Below, one piece after another: positions 24,057-33,863 of a stretch of DNA of 64,000 nucleotides. This DNA is from Achromobacter agilis. Its GTDB lineage: Bacteria > Pseudomonadota > Gammaproteobacteria > Burkholderiales > Burkholderiaceae_B. How positions within the stretch are numbered: the stretch's first letter is position 1; every line of letters begins with the position of its first letter. The notes below the pieces were generated by a model that did not search any database, was not told the DNA's origin, and worked only from the letters and a program-made list of their open reading frames with translations. The DNA is taken from positions 248,001 to 312,000 of the forward strand of contig NZ_UFQB01000005.1 in the NCBI RefSeq assembly GCF_900496965.1. The letters run 5' to 3'. The translations under genes were made by a program, and so were the position numbers.

Positions 24057-24740
24057 TTACAGAGAAGTGCCGAGACGACGGCGACGGCTGAATGCCAGTT
24101 GCGCCAGGCCAGCCATCAGCAGGCGCAGCAACCAGGACATGACCAGGTAGAGCGCGGCGACCACCAGGTAGATCTCGAAACCGCGAAAGGTCTCCGACTG
24201 GACGCCGTAACCGGCGGAGGTCAGCTCCTCTACAGAGATCTGCGACATGATCGAGGTCGCCAGCATCATCAGCACGAATTGGCTGGCGAGCGCCGGGTAC
24301 ATGCGTTCCACGGCCTGCGGCAGGATCACCAGGCGCAGGACTTTCCAGCGGCTCATTCCCAGACAGGATGCCGCCTCGATCTGGCCGCGGGGGATTGATT
24401 CGATGCCGGCGCGCATGATCTCGGTCGTATAGGCCGAAACGTTGATCGTCAGCGCGATTACCGCGGCGGCGATCGCCGGCACGCGAATCTGCAAGGACGC
24501 CAGACCGAAGAACAGCCAGAACGCCTGGATCACCAGAGGCGTATTGCGGATCACATCCACATATGCGGTGACGGCCCGCCGCGCCCAGTTCGGGCCGTGC
24601 GTGCGCAGCACCGCCAGAATCGCGCCAAGCGCAAACCCCAGGACGATGGTGGCGAGGGACATGCGCACCGTAGACCAGGCCCCGGCGAGCAGTACATCCC
24701 AGTGCGTAGGCAGGAAGCTGAAATCGAAGTCGTAGGCCAT
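24057..24740 (-). CDS. Amino-acid-type ABC transporter permease 1
   Basis: A 227-residue membrane protein of the same family; the EAA loop reads RGQIEAASCLGMSRWKVLRLVILPQA. It is the first gene of the seven-gene minus-strand operon (transporter, UxaA-type, DapA-type and Bug genes). I set the start at ATG 24740; no strong ribosome binding site is seen. The promoter must lie in 24741-24909, shared with the divergent GntR gene. Confidence 0.92.
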   Translation of the reverse strand: MAYDFDFSFLPTHWDVLLAGAWSTVRMSLATIVLGFALGAILAVLRTHGPNWARRAVTAYVDVIRNTPLVIQAFWLFFGLASLQIRVPAIAAAVIALTINVSAYTTEIMRAGIESIPRGQIEAASCLGMSRWKVLRLVILPQAVERMYPALASQFVLMMLATSIMSQISVEELTSAGYGVQSETFRGFEIYLVVAALYLVMSWLLRLLMAGLAQLAFSRRRRLGTSL

Positions 24741-24800
24741 GGTGTCGTAACGAAAGGGAATTGCGGCTGTCTCGCACAAATGAACAATGCCGACAAAAGC

Positions 24801-24818
24801 CAAAGTAAACGAACTTTG
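24801..24818. promoter_or_regulatory. Candidate operator in the divergent GntR/transport promoter region
   Basis: CAAAGTAAACGAACTTTG has 6-bp inverted arms with a 6-bp centre, midway between the two divergent starts. Symmetry and position suggest a regulator site; binding by the GntR protein is inferred. Confidence 0.35.
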
Positions 24819-24909
24819 CCGGCAACAGCCATTCGCGTTTTCCCTAGCGTCGAACCTGACGGGGACGGACTACCGTACGATGTGAGCAGATACACAATCA
24901 TTCGCCACC

Positions 24910-25935
24910 GTGAAGCAGAATCCGACCGCCGCCTCTCTTGAAACGTCCCCTCCCGGGGCCAATTCCCGGACTCCTCTCTATGCGCGAGTCGCAGACCTGC
25001 TGCGCGCCGCCTTGGCCACGGGCACGCTTCCGCAAGGCATCGTCCTGCTTGAAGGACCGCTGGCCGAGCTGCTGGGCGTGACGCGCAGTCCCGTACGCCA
25101 GGCGCTGCGCGAACTGGAAGCGGAGGGGTTGGCGAGGCGCTTTGACGGCCGGGGTCTTCTGGCGGGTGGCGACGCCGATAGCGGCTCCCCGGTACGGCTC
25201 CCCCTGTCCGCCGACATGCTGGGCCTGGAAGCGGCTTCGGAACCGGTGCGCAAGCCGCAAGGCTGGGAGAACATCTATCACGCCGTCGAGCATGACGTCG
25301 TGCATCTGTCGGTATTCGGTTCCTATCGACTCAACGAGGTCGAGCTGGCGCGGCACTTCGGGGCAGGCCGAACCGCCGCCCGCGACGTGCTGCTACGGCT
25401 GGAAGGCCTGGGGTTGGTAGGCAAGGACGACCGGCAGCGCTGGACGGTGACCCCGCTGGAGGAACGCCGCATCCGCAATCTCTATGAGCTGCGCTGGCTG
25501 CTGGAGCCCGCAGCGCTGGCGGGCGCCGCCCGCAAGATTCTGCCCAAGGAGCTTGCCGGCATGGCGGAACGGCTGCGCAAAGCCAAGTCCCGGTATCCCA
25601 GGCTCACGCGCGCAGCGCTGGACGGCATGGAGCACGACCTCCACGTCGAACTGCTGAGCCACTGCCCCAACGACAGCATTCTCGAAAGCCTGCAGCGAAC
25701 CCGCTGCATTCTCACGCTCAGCAAGCACGTGCTGGGCGCGGCGGCGCCCATGCCGAATCTCGATCCGTTCATGCAGGAACACCTGGAAATAATCGAGGCA
25801 CTGGAGCACGGAAGCCTGGCGCAAGCGCAGGAAGCGCTGAGGCTCCACCTGGAAGCGTCGTGCGAGAAGGTGGTCGAGCGGGTTGGCCTGGTACAGCAAC
25901 GGGTGCCGCCGCCGCGGCTGTCGTACGTCAGCTGA
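24910..25935 (+). CDS. GntR-family regulator with two winged-helix DNA-binding domains
   Basis: A 341-residue regulator. A first GntR winged helix occupies ~22-78 (LYARVADLLRAALATGTL, LAELLGVTRSPVRQALRELE), and a second lies at ~117-175 (NIYHAVEHDVVHLSVFGSYR, ELARHFGAGRTAARDVLLRLE) followed by an FCD-type helical ligand domain (LYELRWLLEPAALAGAARKI, HLEIIEALEHG). Normal FadR-subfamily proteins are about 230 residues with one such domain. The start is GTG. It is divergent from the transport/catabolic operon and probably controls it in response to an organic acid. Confidence 0.88.
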   Translation: MKQNPTAASLETSPPGANSRTPLYARVADLLRAALATGTLPQGIVLLEGPLAELLGVTRSPVRQALRELEAEGLARRFDGRGLLAGGDADSGSPVRLPLSADMLGLEAASEPVRKPQGWENIYHAVEHDVVHLSVFGSYRLNEVELARHFGAGRTAARDVLLRLEGLGLVGKDDRQRWTVTPLEERRIRNLYELRWLLEPAALAGAARKILPKELAGMAERLRKAKSRYPRLTRAALDGMEHDLHVELLSHCPNDSILESLQRTRCILTLSKHVLGAAAPMPNLDPFMQEHLEIIEALEHGSLAQAQEALRLHLEASCEKVVERVGLVQQRVPPPRLSYVS

Positions 25936-25941
25936 TTCGAC

Positions 25942-26460
25942 TCAAGCAACCGACCCATTCAACACCCGCTCATACAGGGCAAGGTCTTCCGCCGAAAAAC
26001 AACAGAAAACCACCTCCTGAACCGGCGAGTCCCTGGACAGGCTTTCGCGAACGCTTCTGACGGCGACCTCCGCCGCCAATTCCACGGGATAGCCGTATAC
26101 ACCCGTGCTGACGCCAGGAAACGCAATCGAAGCAACCGCGTTCTCCTCCGCCAACTCCATGCACCTGCGATAGCAACTGGACAGTAACTCCGGCTCTCCT
26201 CTGTCTCCGCCCCTCCATACCGGGCCCACAGTATGGATGACGTATCGAGCAGGAAGCCGGTAGCCCTTGGTCACCTTCGCATCGCCGGTTTTGCAACCGC
26301 CCAGCCCCCTGCACTCCTGCAACAGCTCGGGGCCTGCTGCGCGATGGATGGCGCCATCGACTCCGCCTCCGCCTAGCAATGAGGAGTTGGCAGCATTGAC
26401 GATGGCTTCCACGTGAAGCTTCGTAATATCCGAATGGATGGCACGCAGGCTGGTGGGCAT
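25942..26460 (-). CDS. Macrodomain protein, O-acetyl-ADP-ribose deacetylase type (YmdB-like)
   Basis: A 172-residue single macrodomain. It binds ADP-ribose and removes O-acetyl or ADP-ribosyl esters. Key segments are [37 protein letters not shown] and [24 protein letters not shown] lies seven bases before the ATG at 26460. It stands 6 bp beyond the converging GntR gene and has no clear partner; its link to the SIR2-STAND protein, which would release ADP-ribose products, is only an idea because it lies outside the island. Confidence 0.93.
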   Translation of the reverse strand: MPTSLRAIHSDITKLHVEAIVNAANSSLLGGGGVDGAIHRAAGPELLQECRGLGGCKTGDAKVTKGYRLPARYVIHTVGPVWRGGDRGEPELLSSCYRRCMELAEENAVASIAFPGVSTGVYGYPVELAAEVAVRSVRESLSRDSPVQEVVFCCFSAEDLALYERVLNGSVA

Positions 26461-26570
26461 GTTTTGCTCCTTGCTGGGGTGAACGGAGCTGCCGCGGCAA
26501 CCATGCAGCAACTCACACGCGCGGACGCTGCTTTCGGCAGCCCTGCGGCGGCTCCGTTCATGCTACCCCT

Positions 26571-29500
26571 CTAGAAGCGATACGCGAACTTCGCGGCGAT
26601 ATTGTGCGATTTCGCTTCGCTGCCCAGTTCGGCGTCGTAGCGGATCTGGAAATCCACCTGTTTGTTCGCGTATAGCTGCGCGCCGGCGCCCAGGCGCAGC
26701 GCCGCGCGGTCCAGGGGCGCTTGCATGCCGAAACTGGGGGAACGTTCGCCGCCGATGAATGACGCGCGTCCCTCCCATTCGTCGTTGGAACGAAGGCTTA
26801 CCCCGGCGAGCGCGAAGGTGCGCAGGACGCTGCCGCCCTTCAGGTCGATACGGCCGCCGACTTCGATTTCGGGCGTGAGGATTGCGGTGTTGTAGCTTGA
26901 AGACGCGATCTTCAGGCCCAGGTCGCCCGCTCCCTTCTCGTTGAACGAGTTGCTGTGGGCATGCACCAGGTCGAGATTCACGGAGGGGCGCAGATAGAGC
27001 TGTTCCGTGCCGGTGGTGTAGGCGATACGGCCGCGCACGCCGAGCGAGTACATGGGCGCTTCGCCCTTGGCGGTCGCGGAGAAGCCGGGCGCGCCGATAT
27101 GGCGCTTGGTGTCGAATTCGCCGTAGTTGCCGAACAGGGCGCCGCTCACTTGCCAGGCGCCCAGGTTTTTCTTCAAGGTGATGGCGCCCTGCACGCTATT
27201 GCCGTCGGCGGATACGCCATCGTGGCTGCTGAAGCTGTCTGCCTGGTACGCCAGCGATCCGCCCAGCAAGAGGCCGGCGCCGACCTCGCGCTGGCCGCCG
27301 CCTTGCAGCGCAAAGGATTTCAGGCGCGAGCTGCCGCGGTCCGAGTCGCCGCTGAGGGAGGTCGTATTGCCCCGTACGGTGACGTACCCGCATTCGCCTT
27401 CGACCAGGATGGCGTCCGCCTGCCCGGAGCCTGAAGCGAACTCGGGGCAGCTCATCGAGGCGTCGGCGATGCGCGACGCGTCTGCCGCCACGCGCGAAAG
27501 CAGCGTCATCGTGCTGCGTGGAGACAATTCGCCGATCGCGTCGCGATAGTCCGCCAGGCTCGACCTGGCTGCCGCGTCCAGGCCCGCGAAGAAGGGGCCC
27601 AGCGCCGCATTGCTCGAAGCAAAGACGTTTTCGAGCGTATGCGCAACACCGCCTTTGTGTTTGTTCAAGCCCAACGCGGGCGCGTTGAAATGCGTGCCGG
27701 TGATCGCGACGTCGCGCCGATTTCCAGTCTGGCGCGTGGTGTACGCAAACAAGGGGCTATCCGGCGTGTGCAATGTTCCGGTAGTGGGCCCCTCGGTGGT
27801 GAATACCGGCAGATACTTGTTCGGCATCGCGCTGGCAAGGGCGGGTTCGATCGTTCCGGCAAGCGTGGCGGAACCGGTGACCACATATTGCCCGCTGATG
27901 TCGTTGCTGTAATCCAGATGCGGAACGATGCGGCCGGCGGCCGTCTGGATCAGATGGCCGTCCACATACGAGACCTTGCCCGGCATGGCGACCAGGGAAC
28001 CGGCGTTGGTCAATGTGCCGCTTTGAGCGCCGGGAGGCGTCCCATTGGGATTCTGGAAATTGCCCGAGATCGAGCCTCCCTGGAGCCAGGTGTTTCCGTA
28101 AATCTGGCCTTGATTGTCGACATCGACCTTCTGCGTGCCGTACGTTCCGACCGTTTTGATGGCGCTTCCGGAAGAGGCCCAGACCCAGGAGTTCTGGCCG
28201 ATGGTGACCTTGTTGCCGCTGTTTCCGCCAACGACCAGAATGCCTACGCCCTGGTCGCCGGAGCCGCCCGACACCGTGCCGGGGCTGGCTCCGCCCACGT
28301 TGACCTCGATTTTTCCGGTTCCCCGGCTTTGCGCCAGGACGCCAATGCCGTTCTCGCCACTGGCGGCGATCGATCCCTGAACATTGACCGCAACGCCACC
28401 AGATGCCCCCCAACCGGAACCCGCCGGATCCTGACCGAGGGAGACATTGCCGTCCGACGTAAACAACCCGCCACTGCCGGCGATGGATTGGGCGACCACC
28501 CCATAGGCGCCGGCGCCTGACACACTGATCTGCCCATTGGTGGAAACTGTGACCGCGCCGGCATTTCCGAACGTTTCCGTCGAGCCAAAAAATGGGCTAT
28601 CGACGAGCTTGGGAGTCTGGCCGTACTGGTATGACGTGACGACACCGCCACCGCCGCCGATCGACTGCGCAAGAATGCCGTGAGCACCCGTTCCCACAGC
28701 CTTGATCACGGTATCCGCAGGAAGGGCGATTGAAATGGCTCCGGCGTCGCCCTGAGCCGAGTATTGGTCGCCGCTCTCGTTCTGCGTTCCGATTAACGAG
28801 TAATCCAACGCAACGCCCTGGCTGACGCCGACCAGGCCGCCCCCGCCGCTAATACTCTGCGCCAAAATACCGAAAGCTCCATTCCCCGAAGTCGCTATCT
28901 TCAGCGCCGCGCCCTGGTCGTACGTGACTTGCACGGTGTCGCTGCCGAGGGTCGACGGTCCTGCTATCGTCGCGCCAAGTCGCACTGTGATTTTTCGGTT
29001 GGAACCATCGGGCACGTTGAGCGCGGACGAACCGAAATTGGCAACGCCGCCACCGCCGCCGATGGATTGGAGCACCGCGCCGTGGGCGCCATCGCCGTAG
29101 GTCTGGATGCTGGTGCTATTGGTTCCTTGCCCGATGTGCAGCGTCACCGTACCGCCGGCGCCGTCCGCGAGGCTCGGGGCGGAGAGCCCCCCTTTCCAAG
29201 AGTAGTTCAGCCCCAGGGTTGCCGAGCCATTGGGATCGGCGGATCCGTCAATCGCAAGCCCCCCGCCGCCCCCGATGCTCTGGGCCAGGATGCCATAGGC
29301 ATGAAGGCCGCGGTTCGGCGTCGATGACGTCGGGCCGTTGGCGCTCTGCTGGCCCGTCGAAATCGTCGCGCCGTTCAGAACGGCCTGTACATCGTTGCCA
29401 TGTCCCAGTGTTGGCAGCATGTCGCCCAGGCCAACGAATAGACTCCCGAGATTGAGGTCGGTCTTGACCGATAGTTGGGAGGCGCTGTCGAGCGCGCCAC

Positions 29501-32500
29501 CGGTCTCCGCGCCGACGGTCACGACACGAGCGCGCCCACCGCCACCGCCCAGGCTCTGGGCGATCACGCCAGTGGAATAGTCGCCCAGCGTCGTGATATT
29601 GCCTCCGGTGCTGCTGACCTTGACCGCGCCCGCGCTGCCTGTGCTCCACGTTGTGGTACCCATGTTTATCGTGCTGGTTATATTGACGGGAACGGTGACC
29701 GTTACCCCGTCGGCCACCAGGTCTTGAGCCGTGGAAGTGCCGGGCACGCCCGGAAGCACACCCGTCGATGCGTCGGCGCCGGCCGATCCGGCAGAGCCAC
29801 CGCCGCCGCCAATGGACTGGGCAACGATGCCGGCCGCGTCGATGCCTGAGGTGGCGACAGTCCCGTTGTGCGTCACGGTAACCGTATTGGAGTGCCCACC
29901 GAAGCCGCCCTGCGCAGCCATATTGATCGTCCGCTTGACGTTCATGCCGACGGCGATCTTGTTGCCGTCCTGGTCGATCTCGCTTCCGACTGGAATGTTG
30001 CCCACGGCCGTCGCCCAGGTATCCAGCCCGGTCACGTTGACGGCCGACCCGGAGCCCACGCCGCCGCCGCCGCCAATCGACTGGGCGAGCAGCCCTTCGG
30101 CGCCGTGGCCGTGGGTGGTGATTACGCCATTGGCGTTGACCGTGGCGTTGGCCGAGCCGCCGTCGCCGCCATGGCCGCCCTTGCCTCCCACGCCGATGCT
30201 GAAGTCGGCGTTCTGGCTGGTCGACCAGCTATTGACGGCGGCATTGCCGATGCCGCCGTTGCCGCCGCCCCCGCCGATGGACTGGACCAGCGCCCCTATG
30301 GCTAGGTCGCCCGTAGTCGTAACGCCAGAGGTCGATTGGCTGCTGGTGTCGCCCAGCGTGAAAGTGGTGGTTCCCCCATTGCCGCCGGATCCGCCCGAGC
30401 CGCCGACACTGTGCGACACATTGATTGCGTTGGTCGAGGGCGTGATCTTGGTGCTGAGGAACGGTATCGGTATGCCGTAGCCTATCGTGCCGGCCATGGC
30501 CGAGCTGTCGCCGCCGTTGCCGCCGCCTCCGCCGATCGAGTGGACGATGACGCCGATGCTGCCATCGCCCGCGGTCTTGACCGTGGAGCCGTCGCTGATG
30601 GTGGCGGTCGCGTGGCCGCCGCTGCCGCCCGAGCCGCCCGAGCCGCCGGTGGAGAAAGCCCCGGAAAAGGTGATTTTTGCGCCGGGATCTTCCGAACCAT
30701 TGGGAATCGCGATAGCGTACGACGCCGCCGAGCCGGCGCCGCCATTGCCTCCGCCGCCGCCGACCGACTGGGCAACGATGCCGTGGGAATCGACGGCCGG
30801 CAGATTTACCGTCGTGACCTGGCCGTTCCTTGTGATCTGTAGGTTCTGGCCGCTCTTGCCGGTCGAAATGCTGGAGTCCTGGACGGTGACGGTCGCCGTG
30901 CCTCCGTTGCCGCCGCTATTGGCCGTGCCGCCAACCGCCACGGCGATATCCAGGATCGGACCCGCCGACGTAGAGTAAGCGCCGCCGCCCGCGCCGCCAC
31001 CACCGCCGATCGACTGGGCAAGCAGGCCCGTCGATGCCGTTCCTCCCGCGCTCAGCGTCAGGCCGCTGGTGGAGATGTTCGCAGATCCGCCAGCGCCGGC
31101 TATGCCGCCATTGCCGCCTACCGTGCTGGCGCCGATGGCGCCCGCGCCGGTGGCGACGCCGCCCATTCCGCCTCCGCCGCCAATCGACTGCGCAACCGCG
31201 CCTTGCGACAGCTGATTGCTGGTGCTGATGGTTCCCGCAAGATTGGAGAGATTGACGCTGCCGCCGTCTCCGCCAGCCCCGCCGGTGCCGCCGTCGATAT
31301 TGATCATGCCGCCGGCATCGCCCCCCATGCCGCCGCCGCCGCCCAGCGACTGGGCCACAATGCCCTGGGAGTTCGCGTTGTAGGTGATGATGGAACCGGT
31401 ATTCGTGATGGTGATCGTGCCGCCGTCCGGGGTGTTTCCACCCGCGCCGCCCTTGGCGTCGAACAAGCCCGATGCGCTGCCTCCGATACCGCCTGCACCG
31501 GACACGGACTGCGCCAGGACGCCAGGAGCGTAAAGGCCGCTGGTCTTGATTTCGCCTGCATTGCCTATGGATACCCCGCCGGCGGCTCCGCCATTGCCGG
31601 CCGCCCCCGCATGGCTGCCCCCGACGTCCTGGGAATTGCCGCCGGCTCCGCCGCTGCCCGTGATGGATTGGGCGAAGATGCCTATGGCGCCCGTGCCGGC
31701 CGTGCTGATGGTTCCCAGATTATTCACGGAGACGTTTTCCGTGACGCCGCCGTTTCCGCCCGTGCCTCCTTTGCCGGTACTGATCGGGCCCGCGGAGGAT
31801 GTGCCATCGCCGCCATTGCCGCTGACGCCGCGGGCGACTATGCCGATGGCGTTGGTGCCGGAGGTCGTGATCGCCATGTCGCTGCCCATGGTCACATTGA
31901 CCGTGCCGGAGTTGCCGCCATGGCGGCCATTGGACAGGTCTTTGAAGTCGATAACGACGTAATTGGTGCCGTTGGTGCCCGTGCTTCCCGCCACCGAGCT
32001 CGCCTGCACGCCGAATGCGTTGGCGCCGGCAGTCGATATCAGGCCTGAACCTTGCGAGAAATCGACGGTCACGTTCCCCCCGTACCCGCCATAGCCGCCA
32101 AAGTAGCCAGGGCCATCGCCTTCGGACCCCGCGAACCCGCCCTGCCCGCCGGTGGATGTCGCCTGGACGCCGATTGCGTTGTCGCCCGTTACGGTGACGC
32201 CGACATTCCCGATTCCGGTCACGCTGACGTCTCCGCCCGCTCCGCCATTGCCGCCGCCTGGCCCCGTATCGCCGACACCAGGCACTCCGTTCGCGCCGGT
32301 GCCGCCCGTGCTGTTGGCCTGCACGCCTGGAGCATTGCTGGTGGTAATGTCGACGCCTGTCGAACTCCCCGTCAGCCCGACCGTCACACTCCCCGCCGTC
32401 TGCCCGCTGTCCCCGGTGTTCTGCGTTCCGCTACTGCCGGTTTCGCTTCCCCCCGCCGTGGAAGAACGGCTTCCATCGGTGTAGTTATAGACGGCATCTC

Positions 32501-32561
32501 CTGCATGAGCCGGAGCCGAGACAGCAAGCGACAACAACAAGGGGGACAACGTGCGTTTCAT
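26571..32561 (-). CDS. Giant glycine-rich autotransporter (type Va secretion)
   Basis: A 1996-residue outer-membrane autotransporter. The signal peptide is residues 1-20 ending APAHA. The passenger (~21-1720) is a beta-helix built from about 18 repeats around the motif GilAQSIGGGGGxGG, with 50-90 residues per unit; the early and late units diverge (AQSITGSGGAGG, AQSRGTGKIEV). The last ~270 residues are the beta-barrel, ending in KFAYRF with the terminal Phe needed for BAM insertion. GGAGG lies eight bases before the ATG. No protease triad or RGD motif is visible, so adhesion or surface structure is more likely than enzymatic action. A divergent AraC regulator starts 232 bp away. Confidence 0.92.
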   Translation of the reverse strand: MKRTLSPLLLSLAVSAPAHAGDAVYNYTDGSRSSTAGGSETGSSGTQNTGDSGQTAGSVTVGLTGSSTGVDITTSNAPGVQANSTGGTGANGVPGVGDTGPGGGNGGAGGDVSVTGIGNVGVTVTGDNAIGVQATSTGGQGGFAGSEGDGPGYFGGYGGYGGNVTVDFSQGSGLISTAGANAFGVQASSVAGSTGTNGTNYVVIDFKDLSNGRHGGNSGTVNVTMGSDMAITTSGTNAIGIVARGVSGNGGDGTSSAGPISTGKGGTGGNGGVTENVSVNNLGTISTAGTGAIGIFAQSITGSGGAGGNSQDVGGSHAGAAGNGGAAGGVSIGNAGEIKTSGLYAPGVLAQSVSGAGGIGGSASGLFDAKGGAGGNTPDGGTITITNTGSIITYNANSQGIVAQSLGGGGGMGGDAGGMINIDGGTGGAGGDGGSVNLSNLAGTISTSNQLSQGAVAQSIGGGGGMGGVATGAGAIGASTVGGNGGIAGAGGSANISTSGLTLSAGGTASTGLLAQSIGGGGGAGGGAYSTSAGPILDIAVAVGGTANSGGNGGTATVTVQDSSISTGKSGQNLQITRNGQVTTVNLPAVDSHGIVAQSVGGGGGNGGAGSAASYAIAIPNGSEDPGAKITFSGAFSTGGSGGSGGSGGHATATISDGSTVKTAGDGSIGVIVHSIGGGGGNGGDSSAMAGTIGYGIPIPFLSTKITPSTNAINVSHSVGGSGGSGGNGGTTTFTLGDTSSQSTSGVTTTGDLAIGALVQSIGGGGGNGGIGNAAVNSWSTSQNADFSIGVGGKGGHGGDGGSANATVNANGVITTHGHGAEGLLAQSIGGGGGVGSGSAVNVTGLDTWATAVGNIPVGSEIDQDGNKIAVGMNVKRTINMAAQGGFGGHSNTVTVTHNGTVATSGIDAAGIVAQSIGGGGGSAGSAGADASTGVLPGVPGTSTAQDLVADGVTVTVPVNITSTINMGTTTWSTGSAGAVKVSSTGGNITTLGDYSTGVIAQSLGGGGGRARVVTVGAETGGALDSASQLSVKTDLNLGSLFVGLGDMLPTLGHGNDVQAVLNGATISTGQQSANGPTSSTPNRGLHAYGILAQSIGGGGGLAIDGSADPNGSATLGLNYSWKGGLSAPSLADGAGGTVTLHIGQGTNSTSIQTYGDGAHGAVLQSIGGGGGVANFGSSALNVPDGSNRKITVRLGATIAGPSTLGSDTVQVTYDQGAALKIATSGNGAFGILAQSISGGGGLVGVSQGVALDYSLIGTQNESGDQYSAQGDAGAISIALPADTVIKAVGTGAHGILAQSIGGGGGVVTSYQYGQTPKLVDSPFFGSTETFGNAGAVTVSTNGQISVSGAGAYGVVAQSIAGSGGLFTSDGNVSLGQDPAGSGWGASGGVAVNVQGSIAASGENGIGVLAQSRGTGKIEVNVGGASPGTVSGGSGDQGVGILVVGGNSGNKVTIGQNSWVWASSGSAIKTVGTYGTQKVDVDNQGQIYGNTWLQGGSISGNFQNPNGTPPGAQSGTLTNAGSLVAMPGKVSYVDGHLIQTAAGRIVPHLDYSNDISGQYVVTGSATLAGTIEPALASAMPNKYLPVFTTEGPTTGTLHTPDSPLFAYTTRQTGNRRDVAITGTHFNAPALGLNKHKGGVAHTLENVFASSNAALGPFFAGLDAAARSSLADYRDAIGELSPRSTMTLLSRVAADASRIADASMSCPEFASGSGQADAILVEGECGYVTVRGNTTSLSGDSDRGSSRLKSFALQGGGQREVGAGLLLGGSLAYQADSFSSHDGVSADGNSVQGAITLKKNLGAWQVSGALFGNYGEFDTKRHIGAPGFSATAKGEAPMYSLGVRGRIAYTTGTEQLYLRPSVNLDLVHAHSNSFNEKGAGDLGLKIASSSYNTAILTPEIEVGGRIDLKGGSVLRTFALAGVSLRSNDEWEGRASFIGGERSPSFGMQAPLDRAALRLGAGAQLYANKQVDFQIRYDAELGSEAKSHNIAAKFAYRF

Positions 32562-32793
32562 TTTTCAGGCCTCCGGCAAACGCGCCGCGGACGCCCGCAA
32601 GGGCTTGTTCCGTGGTCAGTACAGACAATTGCGACGCCCGGGATTCGGCGGGCATGCGCAGCGCGTTATGGTCGTTTCCGTCCGCCGGAGCGTCTATCGG
32701 TTTCACGCCGCCGGCTATCGGAAAAGCGCACTTTTTTGGCACGGCGCGAAGAATGCCCAGTAATATGTGGAGCCCCCGCAGACGTGAACTCAG

Positions 32794-33792
32794 ATGACTG
32801 CCGCCCTGTTTGCCCAAGTGCCGTTCGAGCAGTATCGGATCGTGAATACCGCCGACCTCGACGAAGCCCGGCAGCAGATAGGCCAGGTGCTCAATTCGTA
32901 CCGGCTGCACGTTATTCGCGGGCGGATCGTCCACAGCCGGCTGGAGCTCGTTCCCTGCGGGCGCCTGGCGCTGCTCAAGCTCAGGCATGGATATGGGGCG
33001 GACATCGGCATCGACCCCGACTGCGACGGCCTGGACGGCTATTACCTGCTGGTGCTGCCCACCCAAGGGCATGCGGAGTTTCATTTCGATGGGCATCGCA
33101 TCGAGGTGTCGCCGGACAAGGCGTTTCTCCTCAGCCCCGACAGGCCGTTTCATTTCACGGCCAGCCACGACTACGAACAGGTCCTGCTGCGCCTGGACAG
33201 AACGGCCATCGCCGATGCCTGGCACCGCCTGACGATGCAGGAGCAGGCGCCCGATATCTGCTTCGATGCGGTCATTCCCTTGCATACGCCGGGCTGGCAA
33301 GCGCTGCTGCCCATGCTGCAGTGGGTGGTGCGGTGCTCCGGCCTGGACCTGGACGCGAACGTCTCGCAGGCAGCCCTGCTGGCCCAGACCGAGATGCTGG
33401 TCGCCACCACACTGTTGCTGCACCAGCCGCACAGCATGGCGGCGCACCTGTGGCCGGCGCCGCCGCCTTCCGCGCCCCAGGCCATCCGCCGCGCGCAGGG
33501 CTACATGCTCGAGCACCTGGGCGAACGCCTGCCGGTGGCCATGGTCGCCAGCCATTGCGGCCTGTCAGTCAGGCGCTTGCAGGCATTGTTCCAGGACGAG
33601 TGCGGGCAATCGCCGTTGCAGTGGTTGCGCATGCAGCGCCTCCAGGCGGTCCGGCAAGCCTTGGCGCAGGACGGAAATGCGGACAAGGTCAGCGAGATCG
33701 CGGCGCGCTTCGGTTTCGCCCATCTGAGCGATTTTTCGCGGGCCTACCGCCGGGCTTTCGGCGAAACCCCGCGGCAGACGCGCCGCATGTGA
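32794..33792 (+). CDS. AraC-family transcriptional regulator
   Basis: A 332-residue regulator with an N-terminal cupin-like sensing region (YYLLVLPTQGHAEFHFDGHRIEV, FLLSPDRPFHF) of the type found in aromatic-degradation AraC proteins, and a C-terminal double helix-turn-helix (VAMVASHCGLSVRRLQALFQ, VSEIAARFGFAHLSDFSRAYRRAFGETP). It is divergent from the autotransporter gene, which it may control; there is no catabolic operon next to it. The 232-bp region between them shows no clear operator. Confidence 0.9.
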   Translation: MTAALFAQVPFEQYRIVNTADLDEARQQIGQVLNSYRLHVIRGRIVHSRLELVPCGRLALLKLRHGYGADIGIDPDCDGLDGYYLLVLPTQGHAEFHFDGHRIEVSPDKAFLLSPDRPFHFTASHDYEQVLLRLDRTAIADAWHRLTMQEQAPDICFDAVIPLHTPGWQALLPMLQWVVRCSGLDLDANVSQAALLAQTEMLVATTLLLHQPHSMAAHLWPAPPPSAPQAIRRAQGYMLEHLGERLPVAMVASHCGLSVRRLQALFQDECGQSPLQWLRMQRLQAVRQALAQDGNADKVSEIAARFGFAHLSDFSRAYRRAFGETPRQTRRM

Positions 33793-33863
33793 ATTTCAGT
33801 GGCAACGGCACCGCGCCCGCGCGGCCCCGCGAAGCCAGATTCCAACAGATGTATGATTCGCCG

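Noticed and set aside
25942-26460. A functional link of the macrodomain protein to the SIR2-STAND system
   Set aside because: The gene lies 8 kb outside the island in normal GC-rich context and is a common housekeeping-type family, so proximity is not evidence.
27639-31962. Many plus-strand frames opposite the autotransporter gene
   Set aside because: They are shadows of the Gly-rich repeats (Pro/Ala/Val-rich translations) and have no start signals or domains.
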